Assembly (NCBI GenBank): GCA_035565675.1
Contig: DATMSA010000090.1
Span: forward strand, 1 to 21,011
Length of the DNA: 21,011 nucleotides
Source of the DNA: Capillimicrobium sp035565675
Lineage (GTDB): Bacteria > Actinomycetota > Thermoleophilia > Solirubrobacterales > Solirubrobacteraceae
Direction of reading: 5' to 3'
In this document: positions 13,598-19,353 of the stretch, one piece after another
Layout of the letters: each line of letters starts with the position of its first letter
Numbering within the stretch: position 1 is the first letter of the stretch
Translations under genes and position numbers: made by a program
Notes under the pieces: model-generated
What the model saw: the letters and a program-made list of their open reading frames with translations, nothing else
Told to the model about the DNA's origin: nothing
The model's database searches: none

Positions 13598-14827
13598 GTG
13601 CTCGGATGGACGAAGGGGCTGGCGGCGCTCGCGTCGCTCGCGCTCGCGCTGACCGTCGCCGCGGGGACCGCTCACGGGCAGCGAGGCAAGCTGCCACCGC
13701 CGGTCAGGGACACGTTCACGCCGGTGACCGTCTCGACCGTGGGCCCGAGCACGATGCCCGTCCAGGGCACCGACGGCCGCTGGCACGTCGTGTACGAGCT
13801 CGAGCTCGCCAACGGCAAGGGCCTGCCGGCGACCCTCCAGGAGGTGAGCGTGCTCGACGCCGCGCGCCCGTCGCGCGTGATCGCGCGATTCACGGGCGAC
13901 GACGTCGTGGCGCGCCTGCGGACCCTCTTCCCCCTGCCTGCCGACGACGCGGTCATCCCGCCCAACGAGATGCGGTTCTTCTACGTCGAGCTGGCGTTCG
14001 ACCGCCGCCGGGACGTGCCGCGCCACGTCGTGCATCGCCTCCACCTGCTCGCGGCCGACAACCCGGGCGCGACCGAGCCGACCGAGATGACGTACGTCGC
14101 GGGCCGGTTCGGCATCCGCGACGGCCGCCCGATCGTGCTCGACCCGCCGCTGCGCGGGCCCAACTGGGTCGCCGCGAACGGCTGCTGCAACCCGGGGATC
14201 GTGCACCGCGGCTCGATCCAGGATCTCAACGGCGGGTTCTTCGACTCGCAGCGCTTCGCGATCGACTGGATGCGCCTCGACGCCGAGGGGCGCTTCTTCA
14301 CCGGCGACGGGTCCGACGTGCGCCAGTACGCCAACTACGACGCGCCCGTGTACGCGGTCGCCGACGGCGTGGTCGTGTCCACGCTGAACACGCTCGAGGA
14401 CCAGGTGCCCGGCACGCTGCCGCCGCCGACGTCGATCACGCTGGAGAACGTCGACGGCAACCACGTCGTCATGGCCCTCGGCCACGGCCTGTACGCGTTC
14501 TACGCACACCTGCGCGAGGGCAGCGTCCGCGTGCGCCGCGGCCAGCGGGTGCGCCGCGGCCAGGTCATCGGGAACCTCGGCAACACCGGCAACACGTCGG
14601 CGCCGCACCTGCACTTCCACGTGATGCGCGGCCCGTCGCCGCTGGGCTCCGACGGCGTCCCGTACGTCCTGCGCCGCTTCGACCTGACCGGCCAGGTGCC
14701 GATCGACGAGTTCAACGCCGCGCCGGACATCAGCGGCGTGTGGGGCGGCAACCGGTTCGCGCCGCGGCCCCAGCGCCACCGCTTCCCGCTGGACCTGAAC
14801 ATCGTGACGCTGCCGGGGCGGGGCTGA
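13598..14827 (+). CDS. Exported M23-family (LytM/lysostaphin-type) peptidase with atypical first metal motif
   Basis: A 409-residue protein. Signal peptide MLGWTKGLAALASLALALTV..AHG (1-27), an N-terminal beta-rich domain (about 36-180) and a C-terminal peptidase-M23 domain (about 200-365). Metal-site elements: YAHL with His304 and APHLHFHV with His337, His339 and His341. The first motif, HxxxD in LytM, reads RFAID (219-223), keeping Asp223 but with Arg for the first His. DAPVYAVADGVVV and VRRGQVIGNLGNTGNTSAPHLH are typical of the fold. Cys196-Cys197 are adjacent. Probable role: cutting or binding cell-wall peptides outside the membrane, but activity is uncertain given the Arg. It diverges from the beta-lactamase-fold gene (110 nt) and ends at a terminator shared with the tRNAs. 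Confidence 0.87.
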   Translation: MLGWTKGLAALASLALALTVAAGTAHGQRGKLPPPVRDTFTPVTVSTVGPSTMPVQGTDGRWHVVYELELANGKGLPATLQEVSVLDAARPSRVIARFTGDDVVARLRTLFPLPADDAVIPPNEMRFFYVELAFDRRRDVPRHVVHRLHLLAADNPGATEPTEMTYVAGRFGIRDGRPIVLDPPLRGPNWVAANGCCNPGIVHRGSIQDLNGGFFDSQRFAIDWMRLDAEGRFFTGDGSDVRQYANYDAPVYAVADGVVVSTLNTLEDQVPGTLPPPTSITLENVDGNHVVMALGHGLYAFYAHLREGSVRVRRGQRVRRGQVIGNLGNTGNTSAPHLHFHVMRGPSPLGSDGVPYVLRRFDLTGQVPIDEFNAAPDISGVWGGNRFAPRPQRHRFPLDLNIVTLPGRG

Positions 14828-14832
14828 ACGCG

Positions 14833-14860
14833 CGAAGCCCCGGCGCGAGCCGGGGCTTCG
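14833..14860. terminator. Bidirectional stem-loop terminator between M23 gene and tRNA-Arg
   Basis: CGAAGCCCCGGC (14833-14844), loop GCGA, GCCGGGGCTTCG (14849-14860): a perfect 12-bp stem. It sits 5 nt after the M23 stop and 5 nt after the 3' end of tRNA-Arg on the opposite strand, so one hairpin can end both convergent transcripts. No T-run is seen on either side. Confidence 0.75.
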
Positions 14861-14865
14861 ATGGA

Positions 14866-14939
<74 letters not shown>

Positions 14940-14948
14940 AGGCGACGC

Positions 14949-14954
14949 AGTCTA
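14949..14954 (-). promoter_or_regulatory. Candidate -10 box (TAGACT) of tRNA-Arg
   Basis: TAGACT on the minus strand lies 9 nt before the tRNA 5' end, within CTAGACTG. The same 8-mer precedes tRNA-Ser at 15096-15103. CTAG is scarce in this GC-rich DNA, so its presence before both tRNAs is notable. No clear -35 is seen. Confidence 0.4.
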
Positions 14955-14991
14955 GCCACCGCGAAGCGGAGGCCGACGTGCGGCTCGACAG

Positions 14992-15081
14992 CGGAGAGGG
15001 CGGGATTCGAACCCGCGATGGAGCATTCAACCCCATACTCGCTTAGCAGGCGAGTGCCTTCAGCCACTCGGCCACCTCTCC
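14992..15081 (-). tRNA. tRNA-Ser (anticodon GCT)
   Basis: A 90-nt class II tRNA on the minus strand. Acceptor GGAGAGG/CCTCTCC, discriminator G; anticodon stem CTCGC/GCGAG with loop CTGCTAA (anticodon GCT, reading AGC/AGU); long variable arm; T-arm GCGGGTTCGAATCCCGC. CCA is not encoded. Confidence 0.96.
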
Positions 15082-15096
15082 GGGGGAGAGCCAGTC

Positions 15097-15102
15097 AGTC
15101 TA
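15097..15102 (-). promoter_or_regulatory. Candidate -10 box (TAGACT) of tRNA-Ser(GCT)
   Basis: Minus-strand TAGACT, four of six -10 matches, lies 15 nt before the tRNA 5' end. It is the same CTAGACTG octamer as that before tRNA-Arg. The matching -35 is not evident. Confidence 0.4.
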
Positions 15103-15181
15103 GAGGCTCGCCGGTCGACCCGGCGGACCGGCGGGCCGTCGGCGCGCGGCCTCGTGTATACGTCTCCCTGACACTGAGGAG

Positions 15182-15199
15182 GCGCCGCGCAGGCGGCGC
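15182..15199 (+). promoter_or_regulatory. Leader stem-loop upstream of accB
   Basis: GCGCCGC (15182-15188), loop GCAG, GCGGCGC (15193-15199): a perfect 7-bp hairpin lying 6 nt before the GAGGAGAGGA ribosome binding site at 15206-15215. A GTATAC-containing stretch at 15156-15161 upstream could hold the -10. Together these fill the 15082-15225 gap, in which I see no gene. Confidence 0.35.
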
Positions 15200-15225
15200 A
15201 GCCCCGAGGAGAGGACCCTCACCGC

Positions 15226-15711
15226 ATGGCGCTCACCGACGACGACGTTCGCGAGATCCTGCGCATCATCGACGAGACCCAGCTCGACGAGCTGCGGCTC
15301 GACACCGACGGCTTCTCGCTGCACGTGCGCCGCGGCGGGGCTCCCGGGTCCGCGCCCGCATCCGTGCCCGCGCCGGCCGCCGCCCCGAGCCCGCCGGCCG
15401 CGTCGGCGCCTGCCGCCGCCGAGCCGGCCGCGACCCCGGCGCCAGCGACGGCCGCCGCCGACAGCGACCACCACGAGGTCGTCTCGCCGATGCTCGGGAC
15501 CTTCTACCGTGCCGAGGCTCCCGGGCGTCCGCCGTTCGTCGAGGTCGGCGACCAGGTCGAGCCCGACACCGTCGTGTGCCTCATCGAGGTGATGAAGATG
15601 ATGAACTCGATCCAGGCCGGCGTGGCCGGCACGATCGTCGAGGTCTGCGCCGAGAACGCCGAGCTGGTCGAGCCCGGCGCGGTGCTGTTCCGCGTGGAGC
15701 CGGCGTCGTGA
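15226..15711 (+). CDS. accB: Biotin carboxyl carrier protein of acetyl/acyl-CoA carboxylase
   Basis: A 161-residue carrier. The N-terminal helix region (1-35) is followed by a flexible Ala/Pro linker (about 38-80) and a biotinyl domain (83-158). The biotin-attachment motif EVMKMMN places biotin on Lys124. SPMLGTFYRA (87-96) is the usual thumb-side strand of AccB proteins. It carries CO2 on biotin from AccC to the carboxyltransferase, making malonyl-CoA for fatty-acid synthesis. GAGGAGAGGA at 15206-15215 supports ATG 15226. The stop overlaps the accC start (GTGA, 15708-15711), so translation is coupled. accA and accD are not in the window. Confidence 0.96.
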   Translation: MALTDDDVREILRIIDETQLDELRLDTDGFSLHVRRGGAPGSAPASVPAPAAAPSPPAASAPAAAEPAATPAPATAAADSDHHEVVSPMLGTFYRAEAPGRPPFVEVGDQVEPDTVVCLIEVMKMMNSIQAGVAGTIVEVCAENAELVEPGAVLFRVEPAS

Positions 15712-17054
15712 GCGCGCCGATCCGCCGGGTGTTCGTCGCCAACCGCGGCGAGATCGCGGTGCGCATCGTGCGCACCTGCCGCGAGCTGGGCATCGAGACC
15801 GTCGTCGCCGTGTCGGCCGCCGACCGCGACTCGGCCGCGGCGCGCATGGCCGACCGCGCCGTGTGCATCGGGCCGCCGCCGCCCGGCGAGAGCTACCTGC
15901 GGCCCGAGACGATCGTCCACGCCGCCATCGCCACCGACTGCGACGCGATCCATCCCGGCTACGGCTTCCTGTCGGAGAACCCGCGCCTGGCCGCGCTCGC
16001 GCGCGAGAACGAGGTCCGCTTCGTCGGCCCGCCCGCGGAGGTGATCGAGCTGGCCGGGGACAAGCTGCGCGCCCGCGAGCTGGCCGAGCGCGCCGGCCTG
16101 CCGCTCGTGCCGGGCCGCGAGGTGGCCGCGCTGGCCGACGCGCAGGCGTTCGCCGAGCGGGCCGGCTACCCGGTGCTGCTGAAGGCGGCCGCGGGCGGCG
16201 GCGGGCGCGGGATCAAGCTCGCGCACACGCCGCTGGAGCTCGAGCGGCTGTTCGGCCTGGCCGGCGCCGAGGCCGGCGCCGCGTTCGGCGACGACCGCCT
16301 GTACGTCGAGCGCTTCATCGCCGCCGCGCGCCACGTCGAGGTGCAGGTCGCCGCCGACGAGCACGGCAACGTCGTCCACCTCGGCGAGCGCGACTGCTCG
16401 GTGCAGCGCCGCTACCAGAAGCTCGTCGAGGAGGCGCCCGCGCCGTTCCTCCCCGAGGCGGTCCGCGACGGGCTGCGCGCCGCCGCGGTCGCGTTCACGC
16501 GCGAGATCGGCTACCGCAACCTCGGCACGGTCGAGTTCGTCGTCGACGCCGCGACCGGCGAGTTCTTCTTCCTGGAGATGAACTGCCGCATCCAGGTGGA
16601 GCATCCGGTCACCGAGGCGGTCACCGGCCTGGACCTGATCGCCGAGCAGCTCTCGATCGCCGCCGGCGAGCCGCTGCGCTTCGCCCAGGAGGACGTGCGC
16701 CTGGACGGCCACGCGGTCGAGTGCCGCCTGACCGCCGAGGACCCGCAGCGCGACTTCGCGCCCAGCCCGGGGCGGATCGAGCGCTTCGCCGTCCCCGACC
16801 TCGACGATCTGCGGGTCGACACCCACTGCGCCGACGGGACGGTCGTCCCGCCCTACTACGACTCGCTGCTGGCGAAGGTGATCGGCCACGGGCCGGACCG
16901 CGAGGCGGCGCTGGCCGTGGTCGCGCAGGCGCTGGAGGGGCTGGAGGTCACCGGCGTGCACACCAACCGCGACCTCCTGGCCCGGGTCGTCACCGACGCC
17001 GCCTTCACCGGCGGCGCCGTGACGACCAGGTGGCTCGAGGAGTCGATGCCCTGA
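15708..17054 (+). CDS. accC: Biotin carboxylase subunit of acetyl/acyl-CoA carboxylase
   Basis: A 448-residue ATP-grasp enzyme that carboxylates biotin on AccB using ATP and bicarbonate. Visible: N-terminal VANRGEIAVRIVRTCRELGI (10-29), HPGYGFLSEN (82-91), FVGP (105-108), Lys119 and Lys159, ATP lid AGGGGRGI (162-169), ERDCSVQRRYQKLVEE (227-242), metal/active-site EMNCRIQVEHPVTE (290-303, Arg294) and the C-terminal YYDSLLAKVI (383-392). Cys293 replaces the usual Thr/Ala/Pro at that position; the flanking catalytic residues are intact. Length matches AccC, not the fused BC-BCCP alpha chain common in other actinobacteria. The GTG start overlaps the accB stop. It converges on the membrane-protein gene at 17071 with a 16-nt gap. 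Confidence 0.96.
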   Translation: MSAPIRRVFVANRGEIAVRIVRTCRELGIETVVAVSAADRDSAAARMADRAVCIGPPPPGESYLRPETIVHAAIATDCDAIHPGYGFLSENPRLAALARENEVRFVGPPAEVIELAGDKLRARELAERAGLPLVPGREVAALADAQAFAERAGYPVLLKAAAGGGGRGIKLAHTPLELERLFGLAGAEAGAAFGDDRLYVERFIAAARHVEVQVAADEHGNVVHLGERDCSVQRRYQKLVEEAPAPFLPEAVRDGLRAAAVAFTREIGYRNLGTVEFVVDAATGEFFFLEMNCRIQVEHPVTEAVTGLDLIAEQLSIAAGEPLRFAQEDVRLDGHAVECRLTAEDPQRDFAPSPGRIERFAVPDLDDLRVDTHCADGTVVPPYYDSLLAKVIGHGPDREAALAVVAQALEGLEVTGVHTNRDLLARVVTDAAFTGGAVTTRWLEESMP

Positions 17055-17070
17055 GCCGCAGGGGGCGAGC

Positions 17071-17475
17071 TCAGCGCTCGCCGAAGGCCTCGCGCCCCGA
17101 CCACAGCGCGGCGAGCACGAGGAGGTTGAACATGAGGCTGATCAGCCCGCTGAAGCCGATCCCGTCGAGGCCGACGGCGATCAGGAACCCGAGGTCGTAC
17201 GCCGCGCGGAAGGCGACGACGAACAGGCCGATCAAGTACGCGAGCCGGTTGAGCTTCAGCAGCCCACGACCGACCCACAGGTAGATCGCGCCTGCGATCA
17301 GGAACACGATGCCAGCGACGACCGCCTCCGTCGAGCTGTACCCGTCGACATCGCCGTTGAAGATCAGCAGCAGGATGCCGGCGATCAGCTGGAGGATGCC
17401 GACGATGATGGCGAGGATCGCGACGACCGCGACCCCGCCCGGGGGCGACGACGGGCGCTCCGATGCAGCAGCCAT
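17071..17475 (-). CDS. Small four-helix membrane protein, unknown function
   Basis: A 134-residue protein with hydrophobic stretches at about 15-40, 52-69, 78-100 and 107-125, hence four membrane helices. The N-terminus is Ser/Pro-rich and the C-terminus short and charged (SGREAFGER). It contains GDVDGYSSTEAV between helices 1 and 2, but no motif I can assign. ATG 17475 is fixed by AAGGAG (17486-17481) 5 nt upstream; the frame is open further up, but that part overlaps the tRNA-Ser promoter and tRNA on the other strand. It is transcribed alone, convergent with accC. Confidence 0.8.
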   Translation of the reverse strand: MAAASERPSSPPGGVAVVAILAIIVGILQLIAGILLLIFNGDVDGYSSTEAVVAGIVFLIAGAIYLWVGRGLLKLNRLAYLIGLFVVAFRAAYDLGFLIAVGLDGIGFSGLISLMFNLLVLAALWSGREAFGER

Positions 17476-17553
17476 GGACTCTCCTTCTCCGTGGACAGCG
17501 TGGATGGACGGCTTTCCGTTCGCCACGCCCCGACGATGCCCTCCCCGGCGTCG

Positions 17554-17559
17554 TACGCT
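17554..17559 (+). promoter_or_regulatory. Candidate -10 box (TACGCT) of tRNA-Ser(TGA)
   Basis: TACGCT ends 10 nt before the tRNA 5' end at 17570. The same hexamer is the -10 candidate upstream of the heptad-repeat gene (3665-3670). No good -35 is visible. Confidence 0.35.
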
Positions 17560-17569
17560 GCGGGCCCCC

Positions 17570-17656
17570 GGAGGGGTGGCAGAGCGGTCGAATGCACCGG
17601 TCTTGAAAACCGGAGTCGGTTCACGCCGACCGCGGGTTCGAATCCCGCCCCCTCCG
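17570..17656 (+). tRNA. tRNA-Ser (anticodon TGA)
   Basis: An 87-nt class II tRNA. Acceptor GGAGGGG/CCCCTCC, discriminator G; anticodon stem CCGGT/ACCGG with loop CTTGAAA (anticodon TGA, reading UCN); long variable arm GAGTCGGTTCACGCCGACC; T-arm GCGGGTTCGAATCCCGC. CCA is not encoded. Its 3' end is 18 nt from the convergent stop of the VapC-type toxin gene. Confidence 0.96.
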
Positions 17657-17674
17657 CTGCTGCTGCTCCGACCT

Positions 17675-18115
17675 TCAGCCGCTGGTGGCCGCGCGGTAGC
17701 CCGCCTCGTCGAGCACCAGCCTCCACTCGCCACGGACCGGCGCCGTCGCCCGGAAGTGGGCGAAGTCGAACGTGAGCACCGGCGCGTCGTGGCGCTCCGC
17801 GTAGGCCATGACGAGCGCGTCGCAGTAGCCGAGCTCCAGGTCGCGGTAGGTCTGGTCGAGCTCCACGGCGCGGCGCAGGAGCGCGGGCGTGGCGAAGCCG
17901 ACCTCGTGCTCGCCGGCGGCGAGCGCCTCGAGCAGGAGCCGCGCGGAGCGGCGCCCGACGCGTGCGCGCAGCAGGTGATCGGCCTCGACGATGACCGGCT
18001 CCGGGACGACCAGCCGCCGCCCCAGCCGCGCGATCAGCTCGGCCGCGATCCCGTGCGCACGATCGCGGACGTTCGCGGCCGCCAGGAGCGGACCGGTGTC
18101 GGCGACCACGATCAC
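17675..18115 (-). CDS. PIN-domain ribonuclease, VapC-type toxin
   Basis: A 146-residue PIN nuclease. The acidic metal-binding set is complete: Asp6 in IVVADTGPLL, Glu44 in VIVEADHLL, Asp99 in GYCDALVMA and Asp117 in LTFDFAHF. Relatives cut tRNA or rRNA with Mg2+ when freed from the antitoxin. The GTG start at 18113-18115 overlaps the antitoxin stop as GTGA, giving a protein that begins right at the first PIN strand. The frame is open to 18190, but that extension is an Arg/Gly-rich shadow of the antitoxin gene. It is co-transcribed behind the antitoxin and convergent with tRNA-Ser(TGA). Confidence 0.88.
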   Translation of the reverse strand: MIVVADTGPLLAAANVRDRAHGIAAELIARLGRRLVVPEPVIVEADHLLRARVGRRSARLLLEALAAGEHEVGFATPALLRRAVELDQTYRDLELGYCDALVMAYAERHDAPVLTFDFAHFRATAPVRGEWRLVLDEAGYRAATSG

Positions 18116-18330
18116 TCGAGCCCGAGCTCGCGGAGGTAGCGCTCGGCCTGCGCGCCGAGGTCCTCCGGTCCCTCGCCGCTCCCCACCCACCGTGGACGCG
18201 GCGCGCCGGTGACGCGGACGCCGGCCTCGGCGAGCCGGACGACCGCCGCCGAGAACGACTCGCCCTCGCGCGCGTGCGCGCGAATGAGATCGTCGGTCGA
18301 TTCGGGCAGCGTGATCGTGCGGCGGACCAT
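18112..18330 (-). CDS. Ribbon-helix-helix antitoxin, VapB-type
   Basis: A 72-residue antitoxin. The N-terminal strand VRRTITLPEST and helices DDLIRAHAREGESFSAAVVRLAEAG (13-37) form a ribbon-helix-helix DNA-binding domain. The Gly/Pro-rich middle and the helix EDLGAQAERYLRELGLE (56-72) would wrap the toxin. I chose ATG 18330: the upstream ATG pair (18360, 18357) lies within the operator and the -10-like TATGAT, and the RHH strand normally begins close to the Met. No Shine-Dalgarno is seen before either start, so a short-leader transcript is possible. It should repress its own operon with the toxin as co-repressor. Confidence 0.83.
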   Translation of the reverse strand: MVRRTITLPESTDDLIRAHAREGESFSAAVVRLAEAGVRVTGAPRPRWVGSGEGPEDLGAQAERYLRELGLE

Positions 18331-18340
18331 GGTGGCGTTC

Positions 18341-18363
18341 GGTATGAGCACACTCATCATACC
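18341..18363. promoter_or_regulatory. Candidate VapBC operator with overlapping -10
   Basis: GGTATGA (18341-18347) and TCATACC (18357-18363) are perfect inverted 7-mers around 9 nt; a nested pair ATGAG/CTCAT (18344-18348, 18353-18357) shares them. On the minus strand TATGAT (18361-18356; five of six -10 matches) lies inside the right arm, about 25 nt before ATG 18330. RHH antitoxins bind such repeats; binding here is inferred. Confidence 0.5.
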
Positions 18364-18364
18364 G

Positions 18365-18727
18365 CTACTCGATGCGTGCGCCCCGCGTCACGGCGGCCTT
18401 GATGGCCTCGACGTCCTCGGGCTCCCAACCGCGCAGCAGCCACCACGTGCACAGCGCCCGCTGGATCGCGAAGTCCAGCCGCAGCGGGACGAAGCGCCCG
18501 CATGCGGCGCGCTCGAACGCGCGGGGGCCGTCGGTCAGGTACAGGTAGCGGCGCGTGTGCCGGTGCTTGTAGGCCTGGACGTCGCGGCCGTCCTCGAGCG
18601 TCTCCTCCTGCATCCACATGAACCCGCTGGTGAGCCGCTCCCCGACGGCGGCCAGGAGGGGATCCCAGTGGGGATGGTCGATCTGGAACGCGTCGGCTTC
18701 GAAGCCGCGACAGGTGATCTCGCACAT
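18365..18727 (-). CDS. Hypothetical protein, 120 aa, no recognised family
   Basis: A soluble protein of 120 residues with no signal peptide or membrane segment. It is rich in aromatic residues, His and Cys (MCEITCRGF at the N-terminus; C76 and C93). It has an alternating strand-like section (QAYKHRHTRRYLYLT, 51-65) and a C-terminal helix ending ITRGARIE-like (EDVEAIKAAVTRGARIE). The pattern suggests a small mixed alpha/beta domain, but I cannot name it. Codon usage and third-base GC support a real gene. ATG 18727 has only a weak CAGGG upstream. It ends just before the VapBC operator, so it may run into vapBC. Confidence 0.7.
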   Translation of the reverse strand: MCEITCRGFEADAFQIDHPHWDPLLAAVGERLTSGFMWMQEETLEDGRDVQAYKHRHTRRYLYLTDGPRAFERAACGRFVPLRLDFAIQRALCTWWLLRGWEPEDVEAIKAAVTRGARIE

Positions 18728-18772
18728 GCCCCGACCCTGGCGCGGGACATGTGACGGAACAAGACGCGGTCG

Positions 18773-19243
18773 TTACGCGTCCGTCGCGGAATCGTGGCGA
18801 GACGCCGCGACGGCCTCGGCCTCGGCCTCCCGGAGCCGCTCGCCGAGCGCGACCAGCGCGTCCTCCGGGAGCGTCTCCTCGATCAGCGGGAAGAGCCGGC
18901 GCTCTTCGAGCTCGACGTGGGCCGACAGGCGCGCGCCGAGGTCGTGGAGCAGTTCGAGCGGCGCCTCGGAGGCGAGGCGGTCGGCGTCGCGGCGGATCGC
19001 GACGTGCTCGAGGAGGACCTGCACGACGACCGGGTGGTCGGGGTCGGCGTGGGCGGCGAACGCGGGCAGCAGCACCTCCTCCTCGATGCGGAAGTGCAGG
19101 CGCTCGCCGGTCTCCCAGTGCTCGCGGAACGCGCGCGCGGCGTCGGCGGCGGTCTCGGCGGTCGCGCGGCGCAGCTTCAGGGCGGACACGAGCGCCTGAT
19201 GGTGGTCCTGCGACAGCGGGACGAGCGCGGGATGACGCTTCAC
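18773..19243 (-). CDS. Hemerythrin HHE-domain protein
   Basis: A 156-residue four-helix bundle protein likely to hold a di-iron site. Candidate ligands: His14/His15 in LSQDHHQAL, His50 and Glu54 in HFRIEEE, His80 in LLEHVAIR, and His109 and Glu113 in SAHVELEE, matching the H-HxxxE-H-HxxxE layout of the family. Such proteins bind O2 or NO or act in iron and oxidative stress responses; the role here is open. GTG 19243 starts at the natural KRHPALVPLS N-terminus. The open frame continues to 19339, but that part is Arg/Gly/Pro-rich and overlaps the kinase promoter region. It diverges from the histidine kinase (110-nt gap). Confidence 0.87.
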   Translation of the reverse strand: MKRHPALVPLSQDHHQALVSALKLRRATAETAADAARAFREHWETGERLHFRIEEEVLLPAFAAHADPDHPVVVQVLLEHVAIRRDADRLASEAPLELLHDLGARLSAHVELEERRLFPLIEETLPEDALVALGERLREAEAEAVAASRHDSATDA

Positions 19244-19353
19244 GGTTCCCGCACCGTACCCGGCCCGCCGCCCGCGGGCCCCGGGCGAACTACGGATTCG
19301 CGATCGGGCTGGGGACGGATCGCGCGACACCCCGCGCATGGTGTGATGAGGGG

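Noticed and set aside
13488..13697. Extension of the beta-lactamase-fold gene to ATG 13697
   Set aside because: The extra 70 residues are Arg/Ser/Pro-rich, would bury the signal peptide, and overlap the ribosome binding site and signal-peptide codons of the divergent M23 gene.
17633..17674. Integration (att) site at the tRNA-Ser(TGA) 3' end
   Set aside because: No duplicated tRNA 3' segment, integrase or phage gene is present in the window. The similar T-arm in tRNA-Ser(GCT) is ordinary tRNA homology.
17476..17733. N-terminal extension of the four-helix membrane protein
   Set aside because: It runs antisense through tRNA-Ser(TGA), and AAGGAG sits correctly before ATG 17475.
19244..19339. 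N-terminal extension of the hemerythrin-like protein
   Set aside because: The added residues are low-complexity Arg/Gly/Pro/Ser and lie in the divergent promoter region; the family normally begins near KRHPALVPLSQDHH.
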